16,480 bases of DNA from Candidatus Pacearchaeota archaeon (GCA_002690445.1 NZER01000029.1:1-16480), one strand, 5' to 3'; shown: positions 1 through 7,195, counted from the first letter of the stretch. Notes: generated by a model from the sequence alone, not told the origin. Numbers and translations are program-made.

Positions 1-219
1 AACGCTGGTGTAGGGCCCTTGATAGTTTACGCCAGGCGACATACAACCTGGGCCGACAAGCTACGGGAACTGTGGAACACGCCGAAGCTGGAACGAGGCA
101 CGCTTAACTACTTCCAGGGGGCTTTAGTGCCCACCAGGCGGGATGAGAAAGGCGACCTATATTATAAATACGCTGGGCTGGAACGGGCCCATCAGCGTGG
201 CAAGTTTTGGAGGACATGA
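1..219 (+). CDS. Unknown phage protein, 5' end outside window
   Basis: The reading frame is open from base 1 to the TGA at 217-219, so the gene probably begins upstream. A TTG at 19 would give 66 residues, but its only possible SD (AGGG at 12-15) is just 3 bases away, so I prefer a truncated gene. The visible product is basic and rich in Arg, Lys, Trp and Tyr, with no motif I recognise. It ends 3 bases before the small-terminase-like gene and is probably co-transcribed with it. Its position just before the packaging genes fits a DNA-binding or packaging accessory protein, but that is only context. It is likely a real coding tail because frame and spacing match the dense downstream layout. Confidence 0.55.
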   Translation, partial: NAGVGPLIVYARRHTTWADKLRELWNTPKLERGTLNYFQGALVPTRRDEKGDLYYKYAGLERAHQRGKFWRT

Positions 220-222
220 CGA

Positions 223-783
223 ATGAGTGACACGCTACGTAAACCAAGACGGGGCCAACGAGCCCTGACCTATAAGCGGCGGGCCCTGGTGGGCCAGCTA
301 TGGTTGCGTGGTTACACCGAACGAGCCATTGCCGAACTGGTGCGTAAGGAAGCGGCTAACACCGCCAGCGAATTGCATGGCTGTGAGCTTACCACGCACG
401 TGACCGTGCATAATGACGTAGCCGCCAACCGTGAACGGTGGCTAGAAAAGATGAACGACCCCACCGACCACAAGCGGGCTGACCAGGTGGCCCGTTTGCT
501 GGACATTCAGCACCAGGCCTGGGCCGACTTTGCCAACCAGCCCAGGACAAACGCCTTTGCCAGGGGTAGCTTCTTACGCATCGCCCTTGAGACCGAGGAG
601 AAACTGGCCAAGATATTGGGCACCCTGGCACCGACACAGTTAACAGGCGGTGAGGGTGAACCCCTCGTACCACCTGTTGTGGAGTTCCACTTCGCTGATG
701 GTTCCGTTGTGAAGCCACCACACAATGGGCATAAAAAAGAAGCGGAGGCCATACTTGGTAAGCACAGCGACAACGGTGACTGA
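223..783 (+). CDS. Putative terminase small subunit (HTH DNA-binding)
   Basis: Product of 186 residues. The N-terminus is basic (residues 1-20), followed by a helix-turn-helix-like stretch (about 19-70) containing GYTERAIAELV and then THVTVHNDVAANRERW, a pattern seen in phage packaging proteins that recognise DNA (a 'TV..D......W' recognition helix). Residues 115-140 (LRIALETEEKLAKILG...AP) resemble the helical end of small terminases that precedes the large-subunit contact region. Small terminases bind the packaging start site and load the large subunit. The adjacent, overlapping large terminase strongly supports this role. The 186-residue length is normal. The C-terminal 45 residues look disordered. 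The start ATG at 223 lies 3 bases after the previous stop with GGAGG at 209-213 upstream. Alternative: another HTH regulator, less likely here. Confidence 0.7.
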   Translation: MSDTLRKPRRGQRALTYKRRALVGQLWLRGYTERAIAELVRKEAANTASELHGCELTTHVTVHNDVAANRERWLEKMNDPTDHKRADQVARLLDIQHQAWADFANQPRTNAFARGSFLRIALETEEKLAKILGTLAPTQLTGGEGEPLVPPVVEFHFADGSVVKPPHNGHKKEAEAILGKHSDNGD

Positions 784-2035
784 GGCAAGCCGCCCGAAGT
801 ATAAACTCACCCCGTTTTTAGGGCAAAGCAACATACTTCTTGACGAACAGGCCCGAACCGTTGCGGCAATAGCGGGTACGGGCGGCGGCAAGACGCTGCT
901 AGGCTACTGGTGGCTGTACTTGAGAATGAAGGCTAACCCAGGTTATGGCTGGCTGGTTGCCGAGCCGACATTTAACATGTTGGCCAAGATTATCATTAAC
1001 AGCACTGACCCCGACAGGCCTGACTTGGTAACCTGGCTACGCCAGATGGGGTTCAGCCCAAGCTATAAGGCCGTTGACAAGATTATAGAAACCGCCTACG
1101 GCAAGATACTACTAGCCAGTGCTGACAACCCCGATAGTATGCAAGGTGCGGCCGTTAAGGGTTCCTGGCTGGATGAGGGCGGCATGATGAGCCTGATTGC
1201 TCACCAAACAGCCTTACAGCGTGTGAGCCTCATGGACGGCCAAGAATTGATAACCACCACGCCCTACAATAGGGGCTGGCTAAAAACAGAGATTGCCGAC
1301 AAGGCTGACGGCAACTACATTCATGTTGAGAAGTGGAGTAGCATTGCCAATCCCGCATTCCCCAGGAACGTGTACGAGGAAATGCGGGCGGGCCCCAACG
1401 CCATGCAAGGGTATCGCTTCCGCATGATGTACGATGCCGAGTTTGAACGCCCCAGCGGCATGATTTACAATAACTTCAACGCCGATAAGTGCGTTGTGGA
1501 ACCGTTCAGCATACCAAAATCCTGGCCCGTCTATGTGGGCATTGACTACGGGCCTGTGCACACGGCGGTATTGTGGTACGCCAAGAACCCCAGCCGATAT
1601 AAGGGCTGGCCCACTGGCACCTACTTCGCCTACCGTGAATACCTGGAAGGCAATAAGAGCATCAAGCAACACGTTAAGGATTTAACCACCCTGGCCAAAG
1701 GCGAAGATGTAGTGCGTAAGACGGGTAGTGGGGTGGCGGCTGAACGCCAGTGGCGGCGTGAGTATAGCGAAGCTGGCTACTACGTGCAAGAATGCAAGGT
1801 TAACGATGTTGAGATTGGCATTGACAAGGTTTACGCCTTGCACCAGGCCAACGGGATAGTGTATTTTAATACCATGAGGCACACGTTAAGCCAGAAAGAG
1901 GATTACAGCCGTAAGCTGGATGCGAACCAAGAACCGACCGACCAGATAGAGAGCAAGGCTGATTACCATTTTATGGATGCGGAACGTTACCTGGTGGCAA
2001 GCGGTACAAGCCGTAGCCCTGTTTTTGAGGCGTGA
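725..2035 (+). CDS. terL: Terminase large subunit (packaging ATPase-nuclease)
   Basis: DNA packaging motor with ATPase and headful/site nuclease activity, acting at the portal. As drawn it has 436 residues. Visible motifs: Walker A at residues 50-57 (AGTGGGKT); Walker B around 147-151 (SWLDE, acidic D150 and E151); a coupling motif at 176-180 (ITTTP); then an RNase H-like nuclease domain with VYVGIDYG (D274) and a final acidic motif YHFMDAERYLV (D418). The second nuclease acid, normally Asp, is not evident: the corresponding region reads GVAAERQW, where E340 may serve. The start is uncertain. ATG 725 has no clear SD and overlaps the upstream gene by 59 bases, whereas TTG 755 has a strong CGGAGG at 743-748 with 6-base spacing. 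Function is certain from the motifs; only the first 10 residues are in doubt. Confidence 0.95.
   Translation: MGIKKKRRPYLVSTATTVTEASRPKYKLTPFLGQSNILLDEQARTVAAIAGTGGGKTLLGYWWLYLRMKANPGYGWLVAEPTFNMLAKIIINSTDPDRPDLVTWLRQMGFSPSYKAVDKIIETAYGKILLASADNPDSMQGAAVKGSWLDEGGMMSLIAHQTALQRVSLMDGQELITTTPYNRGWLKTEIADKADGNYIHVEKWSSIANPAFPRNVYEEMRAGPNAMQGYRFRMMYDAEFERPSGMIYNNFNADKCVVEPFSIPKSWPVYVGIDYGPVHTAVLWYAKNPSRYKGWPTGTYFAYREYLEGNKSIKQHVKDLTTLAKGEDVVRKTGSGVAAERQWRREYSEAGYYVQECKVNDVEIGIDKVYALHQANGIVYFNTMRHTLSQKEDYSRKLDANQEPTDQIESKADYHFMDAERYLVASGTSRSPVFEA
743..748 (+). promoter_or_regulatory. Ribosome binding site favouring a TTG start for terL
   Basis: CGGAGG lies 6 bases upstream of an in-frame TTG at 755-757. 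The longer ATG start at 725 has no comparable site. The same phage probably uses a TTG start at 8846 with a similar SD, so the TTG should be considered the real large-terminase start. Confidence 0.45.
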
Positions 2036-2038
2036 ATT

Positions 2039-3940
2039 ATGGCGTTTAATATAAAAAACTGGTTTAAGGGGCTTAACTTTAGGCTGGGCGGTGCCGCCAT
2101 TAGCATGATGGAGGTGACACCAGGCTGGGATTACCTACAATACCTCAAGATATATGGTGAAGTAGGCTGGCTGTTTGCCGCCAATAATATAATAAGCGAA
2201 AGCGTGGCCGAGGTTAAATGGCATCTTTACGAGAAGGACGGGGGCCAGCAAGGTGATATGGTAGAGAGCCACCCGCTTATTGATATGCTGGCTTACGTTA
2301 ACCCGTTCCAAACTAAGTACCAGTTCTTGCAACTGTTACAACTATATATCGGCCTGGTAGGCGAGGCGTTTATCGTGCTGAACTTTAACCGCCTGGGCGT
2401 GCCCGCTGAAATGTGGCTGGCCCCGCCACAATACATGACCATAGTGCCGAGCCCTGAAACGTATATTAGCCATTACGTGTACCGCACTGGCGTGGGTGAA
2501 TTGCGGCTTGAGGTGCCAGAGGTAATACACATAATGAACCCGAACCCGTGGAACCCATACCGTGGCATAGGCACAGCACAGAGCATCGGCGTTGACCTTG
2601 ACAGTGAGAAGAATGCCGCTAGGTATCAGAACCGCTTGTTCTATAACGATGCCACCCCAGGGCTGATTATAGAGTATCCCGAAATACCCGAAGTGAAAGA
2701 ACGGGATAAAATACGCACCGAGTGGAATGAGATACACCAGGGTTGGCGTAATGCCCGCAAGACGGGGTTCCTGTGGGGTGGGGCAAAGGCCAACACCATA
2801 GCGTTAAATAACCGTGATATGGAGTTCTGGCGGCTACGCAAGATTAGCCGTGAGATTATCATAGGGGCTTACCGCATACCGACCAGCATGCTGGGTCTTG
2901 AGGGCCCAGGCAGTAGGGCCAGGGTAGAAGCTGACGAACTGGTGTTTGCCAAGTACGTGGTGAAGCCCGCTTTAGCCAGGATTAAAGAGGCATTGAACGA
3001 ACAGCTTGTGCCGCTTTATGATGATGGCTTTATGCTTTGCTTTGACGACCCTGTGCCAGAGAACAGGGAAGCGACAATCAACGAGGTAAAGGAACTGTAC
3101 CCGATAGGCGTTTACACACTTGAGGAAAGCCGTGTAATGCTGGGCAAGGATGCCAAGCCCGAACCAGGCGAAACGTTTGCGGCACCGCCGCCACCGATGG
3201 GCCTGGCCGCTAAAGAGGCCAAACATGCCGCCCTGGTGACAAGGGAGTTTACCGAGGAACAGAAAGAAGTGCGGTGGAAGCTGATGGCCGACCACGCCGA
3301 GGAAAACGAGAAGCTATTTAAGAAGCTATTTAAGCGGCTGTGGTTTGAGCAGATGGACGCCGTGGTGGAACAGTACGCAACCACGGGCGATACCCTGGAT
3401 ATTGATGCGGCCGCTGGTGTGTGGAATGAAGCCCTAACCCCGATGATAACCGAGATATACGAAGGGGCCTTTGTCCTGGCCACAGAGGGCGGCGAATTGT
3501 CACCCGCCCACAGGCAACTAGAGCCAGGATTATTGAATGCCTACGCCCTGGAATGGATTGCTACCCGTAGCTTGAGCCTGGCACAGATGGTGAATAACAC
3601 AACCTATGAGGAATTACGGGCGGCCCTGGCCACGGGCTTTGAGAACGGCGAAAGCGTGCCCCAGCTAACCAGGCGAATACGCCACTATTACACCAACGGC
3701 TACGAAAAGCGTGCCACCCTGGTGGCCCGCACCGAGGTTATAGCCGCCAGCAACGAAGGGGCCATACAGGGCTATGAAAGTGAAGGGATTACCAAAGCGG
3801 AGTTTTATGCTTCGCTTGACGACCGTATATGTGTGGAGTGCGATGCGTTACACGGCACAGTGCACCCCATAGATGAAACGCACGGCATGATACCAGTGCA
3901 CCCCGATTGTCGGTGCACATGGATACCCCTTGTAGACTAA
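2039..3940 (+). CDS. Portal protein fused to MuF-like minor head protein
   Basis: A 633-residue protein. Residues about 25-370 read as an HK97/SPP1-type portal: WLAPPQYMTIVPSPE, the VIHIMNPNPWNPYRGIG loop, then AARYQNRLFYNDATPGLIIEYPE and the GAYRIPTSMLG...GSRARVEADE segment typical of portal wing and crown regions. A proline-rich linker (about 381-387) and a charged helical stretch (395-450) follow. Residues about 480-633 form a MuF-type domain ending with TEVIAASNEGA, then Cys598-x2-Cys601, His621-Pro622 and CRC at 624-626, the conserved MuF Cys/His signature. The portal forms the dodecameric DNA gate, while MuF proteins are minor head proteins, often injected. In most phages these are two neighbouring genes; here there is no stop or frameshift between them. 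SD GAGG at 2027-2030, 8 bases before the ATG. Confidence 0.92.
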   Translation: MAFNIKNWFKGLNFRLGGAAISMMEVTPGWDYLQYLKIYGEVGWLFAANNIISESVAEVKWHLYEKDGGQQGDMVESHPLIDMLAYVNPFQTKYQFLQLLQLYIGLVGEAFIVLNFNRLGVPAEMWLAPPQYMTIVPSPETYISHYVYRTGVGELRLEVPEVIHIMNPNPWNPYRGIGTAQSIGVDLDSEKNAARYQNRLFYNDATPGLIIEYPEIPEVKERDKIRTEWNEIHQGWRNARKTGFLWGGAKANTIALNNRDMEFWRLRKISREIIIGAYRIPTSMLGLEGPGSRARVEADELVFAKYVVKPALARIKEALNEQLVPLYDDGFMLCFDDPVPENREATINEVKELYPIGVYTLEESRVMLGKDAKPEPGETFAAPPPPMGLAAKEAKHAALVTREFTEEQKEVRWKLMADHAEENEKLFKKLFKRLWFEQMDAVVEQYATTGDTLDIDAAAGVWNEALTPMITEIYEGAFVLATEGGELSPAHRQLEPGLLNAYALEWIATRSLSLAQMVNNTTYEELRAALATGFENGESVPQLTRRIRHYYTNGYEKRATLVARTEVIAASNEGAIQGYESEGITKAEFYASLDDRICVECDALHGTVHPIDETHGMIPVHPDCRCTWIPLVD

Positions 3941-3952
3941 GGAGGCAAGGCA

Positions 3953-5185
3953 ATGGATATGCTAAGAACTTTAGTGCCCGTAGAAGTCAAGGAATTAGGC
4001 GAACGCCAGCTAGAGATAGCGGGTTCCACCGAGGACGTTGACCGCATGGGCGATATAATCAAGTCTAGCGGTTGGAAGCTGGGCCCGTTCAAGAAAAACC
4101 CTGTGTTTATGTGGGGCCACGATTACAGCCAGCCCCCGATAGGGCGTGCCCTCAAGGTGTGGGTGGACAAGGAAACGAAACGGCTTATGTTCAACGTGGA
4201 GTTTGCGGATGCCGAGACGTATGCCTTTGCCGACACCATTTACAAGCTCTACAAAGGTGGCTTCCTACACGCCACCAGTGTGGGCTTTATCCCGCTGAAT
4301 TGGGAGGGCAAAGATGAGGAGAACCCGAACCCCAAGTGGGAGGGTAACGTTTTCACCCAGCAAGAATTGTTAGAACTGTCGGCGGTGCCCGTGCCCGCCA
4401 ACGCACAGGCATTGGTGACGGCACGTAAACGAGGAGTTATAACGATGAAGGAATATACAGCTATTGCAATGAAATCAGGAGTTGCACTTCCATCTATCAG
4501 CAAGCCCGAGGAGACTGAGGACTATATACGTATCCCCGTTAAATCCGAGGAGGGCCAGCACGATGATTGCACGGAATTGCGGACTATAGAAATAGATGAA
4601 GATTATGGCATCCAGGCCATTTATTGCGTGGAGCATAAGGTCATTATCACCTACATATTCTATAAAGAAAAAGGTTGGACTATTACTACTGCCCAGGAGT
4701 GGGTTGACGACCATACCGCTGAAAAGCCAGAGGGGGAAGAACCAGAGGGGGAAGAACCAGAGGGGGAAGAACCAGAGGGGGTGAAACGTCAGCCTAATAA
4801 AGTCGGGCAAGAACAACTACAGGATGACATTGACTACGTTCATAAGGCGATTATAAAAGCTGGGATGAACGAGGTTACGTTGGCACAGGCGTTAGACTTG
4901 GCCAGCGATATCGTGTTGCGTTCATTGGGTAACGACATACCCGTAGAGATATTGGATAAAGTCGGTGCGGTGCTGAATGCCAAGAACAAAGGGCGGCTCA
5001 CTCAAATACAAGAGCTTGCCCAGGCTGTGCTTGACAGTGCGGCTGCCGCTGACGACAGCGACAAACACCTGGAACCAGCCGAGCACACACCTAGCCCCGC
5101 CGAGCTTGCAAAGCAACGGGCTGTGGAGGTGGCCGAAGTGGCCAGTGCAGTTATCGCCAAGCTCAAGGGAATAAGAATACACTAA
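3953..5185 (+). CDS. Prohead protease (HK97 family) with long C-terminal extension
   Basis: A 410-residue protein. Residues 1-158 are an HK97-type (S78) prohead protease: MWGHDY (H56), LHATSVGF (S109) and LLELSAVPVPAN (E141) give the expected His-Ser-Glu arrangement. It cleaves scaffold or capsid delta segments and itself during maturation. Residues 186-255 (IRIPV...WTITTAQEWVDDH) form a small domain that I recall following proteases in other phages. Residues 256-278 are an acidic EEPEG tandem repeat. Residues 285-410 are largely helical, as expected for scaffold. No separate scaffold gene lies between this gene and the capsid gene, so the extension may be the scaffold. AAGGAGG immediately after the portal stop gives an excellent SD, 7 bases from the ATG. 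An internal SD and ATG (4445) may yield the extension alone. Confidence 0.9.
   Translation: MDMLRTLVPVEVKELGERQLEIAGSTEDVDRMGDIIKSSGWKLGPFKKNPVFMWGHDYSQPPIGRALKVWVDKETKRLMFNVEFADAETYAFADTIYKLYKGGFLHATSVGFIPLNWEGKDEENPNPKWEGNVFTQQELLELSAVPVPANAQALVTARKRGVITMKEYTAIAMKSGVALPSISKPEETEDYIRIPVKSEEGQHDDCTELRTIEIDEDYGIQAIYCVEHKVIITYIFYKEKGWTITTAQEWVDDHTAEKPEGEEPEGEEPEGEEPEGVKRQPNKVGQEQLQDDIDYVHKAIIKAGMNEVTLAQALDLASDIVLRSLGNDIPVEILDKVGAVLNAKNKGRLTQIQELAQAVLDSAAAADDSDKHLEPAEHTPSPAELAKQRAVEVAEVASAVIAKLKGIRIH
4431..4436 (+). promoter_or_regulatory. Internal ribosome binding site inside the protease gene
   Basis: GAGGAG is placed exactly 8 bases before an in-frame ATG at 4445 (Met165 of the protease), right at the end of the protease domain. 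This spacing and strength match the genuine gene starts in this window. Confidence 0.5.
4445..5185 (+). CDS. Possible nested in-frame scaffold protein
   Basis: Internal initiation at ATG 4445 would make a 246-residue protein identical to residues 165-410 of the protease. The sequence shows a strong SD (GAGGAG, 8-base spacing) at the junction between the catalytic domain and the extension. The product would hold the small 'IRIPV...AQEWVDDH' domain, the EEPEG repeat linker and a helical C-terminal region, a plausible assembly scaffold. Precedent: in phage lambda the scaffold Nu3 is translated from inside protease gene C, in frame. That the same happens here is inference. Alternatively the SD may be a relic of an ancient fusion of two genes, or chance. 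Confidence 0.4.
   Translation: MKEYTAIAMKSGVALPSISKPEETEDYIRIPVKSEEGQHDDCTELRTIEIDEDYGIQAIYCVEHKVIITYIFYKEKGWTITTAQEWVDDHTAEKPEGEEPEGEEPEGEEPEGVKRQPNKVGQEQLQDDIDYVHKAIIKAGMNEVTLAQALDLASDIVLRSLGNDIPVEILDKVGAVLNAKNKGRLTQIQELAQAVLDSAAAADDSDKHLEPAEHTPSPAELAKQRAVEVAEVASAVIAKLKGIRIH
4727..4781 (+). repeat. 15-base tandem repeat, about 3.7 perfect copies
   Basis: The unit CCAGAGGGGGAAGAA is repeated exactly at 4727, 4742 and 4757, with a partial fourth copy CCAGAGGGGG at 4772-4781. The length is a multiple of three, so it adds PEGEE repeats (residues 259-276 of the protease) without breaking the frame. It forms an acidic, flexible linker between two domains of the extension. Perfect identity suggests recent slippage or unequal recombination, so copy number could vary between related phages. 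Confidence 0.9.
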
Positions 5186-5201
5186 AGGAGATTATTTGAC
5201 C

Positions 5202-6506
5202 ATGAAGAAACTGTGGAGAATGTTTGTATTTGTCCTGACGTTGCCCATAATGCCAATTATGGGGATTATGACGCCAGAGGAAAAGACCGAGGTAGCCAAT
5301 ACCGTAGCGGATGCCCTCAAGGCATCGGGGCTACTGGATGCCGAAAAGAAGTTTATCCCAGCGGCCGAAGGTGAGCAACTCCCACCCGTGGAGGTAATCA
5401 CCAGCCCCGAAGATAAAATCTACAACGACCCTAAAGGTGGGTTTCGTGACCACGGCGAGTTCGTGTGTGCCATCACAGGCAAAGGCACCAAGTATTACGG
5501 CGACAGCCACTTTGGCAAGCTAAAGGCCTGGCACAATGCCGTAACCAAGATTGCTGGCACCATGAACGAGGGCGACATGAGCCAGGGCGGTTACCTGGTA
5601 CCCGTGGAGTTTCGTGAACAACTACTCCAAACAGCCCTTGAGGCCACTATCGTGAAGTCCAGGGCTACCATGATACCGATGCAGACCAATCGCATCAGTA
5701 TCCCAGCGGTGGTTGACACCGACCACAGCACCAACTATTTCGGCGGGATTATCCCCGAACGCACCGCCGAGCATGGAACTAAGGGCGTGATGAAGCCAGC
5801 TTTTGACCTTGTATCCCTTACCCTTCACAAGCTCACGGGCATGGTATATGTCACTGACGAACTACTGGAGGATAGCCCTATCTCTATCCCGCCAATACTG
5901 AACGCCCTGTTTGGTGCGGCAATCGCCTTTGAGGAAGATGATGCCTACCTACAAGGAACTGGCGTTAATATGGCCCTGGGGGCTTTCAACGCTGGGAACC
6001 CTTGCCTGATTACCCAGGCGATTGAGGCCGCCCAGCCGATTAACACCGTCCTGTGGCAGAACATAGTCAACATGTGGAGCCGCTTGCACCCCGCCAGCAT
6101 GAAGAACGCAATATGGGTAGCGAACAATGAAACGTTCCCGCAACTGGCAAGTATGGCTATGGCCGTGGGTGCTGGTGGTGTTCCCGTGTGGATGCCCGCC
6201 AATGGGGTAGCTGGCACACCGTTTGGTTCTCTGATGGGCCGCCCTCTGTTCCTGACGGAAAAGATGCAAGCCCTGTCAACCGCTGGCGACATTGGCCTGG
6301 GTGACTTTAGCCAATACCTGGTAGCACAGAAGGCGGGTGGGGGATTGCAGACGGCTACCAGCATGCACTATCACTTCAACTACGACGAGCAAACATTCCG
6401 CTTCGTCCTACGCTATGATGGCCAGCCCTGGTGGCTGAGTGACCTGACCCCGAAGCGTGGTACCAATACCCTGTCACCGTTCGTCATACTGGCGGGCCGA
6501 CCGTAA
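5202..6506 (+). CDS. Major capsid protein (HK97 fold)
   Basis: A 434-residue protein that forms the icosahedral shell. Family features: the GGFRDHGEFVCAI segment at 79-91, start of the mature core; NEGDMSQGGYLVPVEFREQ at 122-140; PERTAEHGTKG at 185-195; the spine-helix region VTDELLEDSP followed by FEEDDAYLQGTG at 217-254; and a C-terminal QYLVAQK...FVLRYDGQPWW stretch. The part before the core is short, about 75 residues, and starts with an odd hydrophobic segment, MKKLWRMFVFVLTLPIMPIM, then a charged helix, which would act as the removable delta segment. Start options: ATG 5202 (GGAG 11 bases upstream), TTG 5196 (GGAG 5 bases upstream) or ATG 5268 (poor SD). The hydrophobic start is unusual for a capsid protein; see findings. 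Confidence 0.93.
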   Translation: MKKLWRMFVFVLTLPIMPIMGIMTPEEKTEVANTVADALKASGLLDAEKKFIPAAEGEQLPPVEVITSPEDKIYNDPKGGFRDHGEFVCAITGKGTKYYGDSHFGKLKAWHNAVTKIAGTMNEGDMSQGGYLVPVEFREQLLQTALEATIVKSRATMIPMQTNRISIPAVVDTDHSTNYFGGIIPERTAEHGTKGVMKPAFDLVSLTLHKLTGMVYVTDELLEDSPISIPPILNALFGAAIAFEEDDAYLQGTGVNMALGAFNAGNPCLITQAIEAAQPINTVLWQNIVNMWSRLHPASMKNAIWVANNETFPQLASMAMAVGAGGVPVWMPANGVAGTPFGSLMGRPLFLTEKMQALSTAGDIGLGDFSQYLVAQKAGGGLQTATSMHYHFNYDEQTFRFVLRYDGQPWWLSDLTPKRGTNTLSPFVILAGRP

Positions 6507-6511
6507 ACCAG

Positions 6512-6530
6512 CACGGGGCTGGGCCCCGTG
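6512..6530 (+). other. Hairpin after the capsid gene
   Basis: CACGGGGC (6512-6519) and GCCCCGTG (6523-6530) form a perfect 8-bp stem around a 3-base TGG loop, 6 bases after the capsid stop. It is followed by an A-rich, not T-rich, stretch (6537-6549), so it is not a standard rho-independent terminator on this strand. A role in mRNA 3'-end protection, processing or partial termination is possible. Confidence 0.75.
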
Positions 6531-6563
6531 GTCGGTAAAAAATAAAATCAAAGTGAGGTTAAA

Positions 6564-7052
6564 ATGCAATTAGCACAAATAGCTAAAATAGTGACCTGTG
6601 TTGCCGCTATAGACGTTGGCGGTGTAGCCCGACTTGGGGCCCATATCAACATGAGCAAATACGAGCATGTAGCCTTCATTATCAGTATTGGGGCTATCGG
6701 TAATGCTTGCACCGTAACTGTTCTGGCTGGAACGGACAGCGTGGGTACTGGTGGCGTAGCGATGGGCTACAGCTACTACCTATCAACGGGCGGGGCCCCA
6801 CTGGTAGGCGAAGTGGCCAGTGCCAAGGTAACTGTTGGAGCTGGTGGCTACACCTTGGCGGCCGCTACTGATGACAATGAAACCATGGTTATAGAGATAG
6901 ACGCCGACCAACTGGTAGCCCCCACGCTGAAATACTACGTAGGGGTGAACTTGAGTGGAGCCGCCGCTTGCCTTGCAAGTGTTATCGGCGTAGCCCTCTG
7001 GCCACGTTATGCGGCCAACCCAGCCCTTATGCCTAGTGCCATCGTAGATTAG
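6564..7052 (+). CDS. Putative head decoration or capsid-associated protein
   Basis: A 162-residue protein with no Cys/His motifs and no membrane segment; it is rich in Val, Ala, Gly and Thr and predicted mostly beta. It reads like a single beta-sandwich: MQLAQIAKIVTCVAAIDVGG, then alternating hydrophobic strands, ending GVALWPRYAANPALMPSAIVD. I recall similar proteins with an 'RYA...MPSAIV'-like end next to major capsid genes in other phages, but cannot verify this here. Its place directly after the capsid gene is the usual position for a decoration or cement protein that stabilises the shell. GAGG at 6555-6558 precedes the ATG by 5 bases. Other possibility: a minor head protein of unknown function. 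Confidence 0.6.
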   Translation: MQLAQIAKIVTCVAAIDVGGVARLGAHINMSKYEHVAFIISIGAIGNACTVTVLAGTDSVGTGGVAMGYSYYLSTGGAPLVGEVASAKVTVGAGGYTLAAATDDNETMVIEIDADQLVAPTLKYYVGVNLSGAAACLASVIGVALWPRYAANPALMPSAIVD

Positions 7053-7063
7053 CGGGGTGCACT

Positions 7064-7195
7064 GTGGAGAGTGACGAAGAACGCAAGAAGAAGATAGCCA
7101 GGGCCCGTAAGAAGGCCCTGGCTATCCCGACTATGAACAGAATGTTAAAATCGCCGCCCATAAAAAAGGCGGCAAGCGAGGTGAGACATGGTTGA
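7064..7195 (+). CDS. Small lysine-rich protein (43 aa), hypothetical
   Basis: A GTG start at 7064 with GGGG at 7054-7057 (6-base spacing) opens a 43-residue frame ending at TGA 7193-7195 and overlapping the next gene's ATG by 8 bases, the same tight coupling seen elsewhere. The product begins MESDEERKKKIARARKKALA and is strongly basic and probably helical, with a proline pair near the C-terminus (SPPIKK). The frame contains two perfect hairpins (7093-7126 and 7153-7173), so this stretch may instead be a non-coding structured spacer. I cannot assign a function; a DNA- or RNA-binding peptide is conceivable. Coding status is uncertain. Confidence 0.45.
   Translation: MESDEERKKKIARARKKALAIPTMNRMLKSPPIKKAASEVRHG
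7093..7126 (+). other. Strong 13-bp hairpin between head genes
   Basis: GATAGCCAGGGCC (7093-7105) is the exact reverse complement of GGCCCTGGCTATC (7114-7126), with an 8-base loop CGTAAGAA. No T-run follows, so it is not a classical terminator. It lies within the small basic reading frame. Confidence 0.85.
7153..7173 (+). other. Second hairpin, 6-bp GC stem with A-rich loop
   Basis: GCCGCC (7153-7158) pairs with GGCGGC (7168-7173) around a 9-base loop containing six A residues. It ends only 4 bases before the GAGG SD of the next gene (7178-7181), so it could influence ribosome access. Confidence 0.6.

Noticed and set aside
732..740. Programmed frameshift at the A-rich run in the terminase overlap
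   Set aside because: The A6G run is not in the required phase for a -1 shift from the small-terminase frame, and both terminase genes have normal lengths without it.
4727..4781. CRISPR-like repeat
   Set aside because: Units are directly adjacent without spacers and keep a coding frame; it is a coding tandem repeat.
6512..6549. Rho-independent terminator after the capsid gene
   Set aside because: The hairpin is followed by A-rich, not T-rich, bases on the + strand. In the minus direction the T-run would precede, not follow, the stem.
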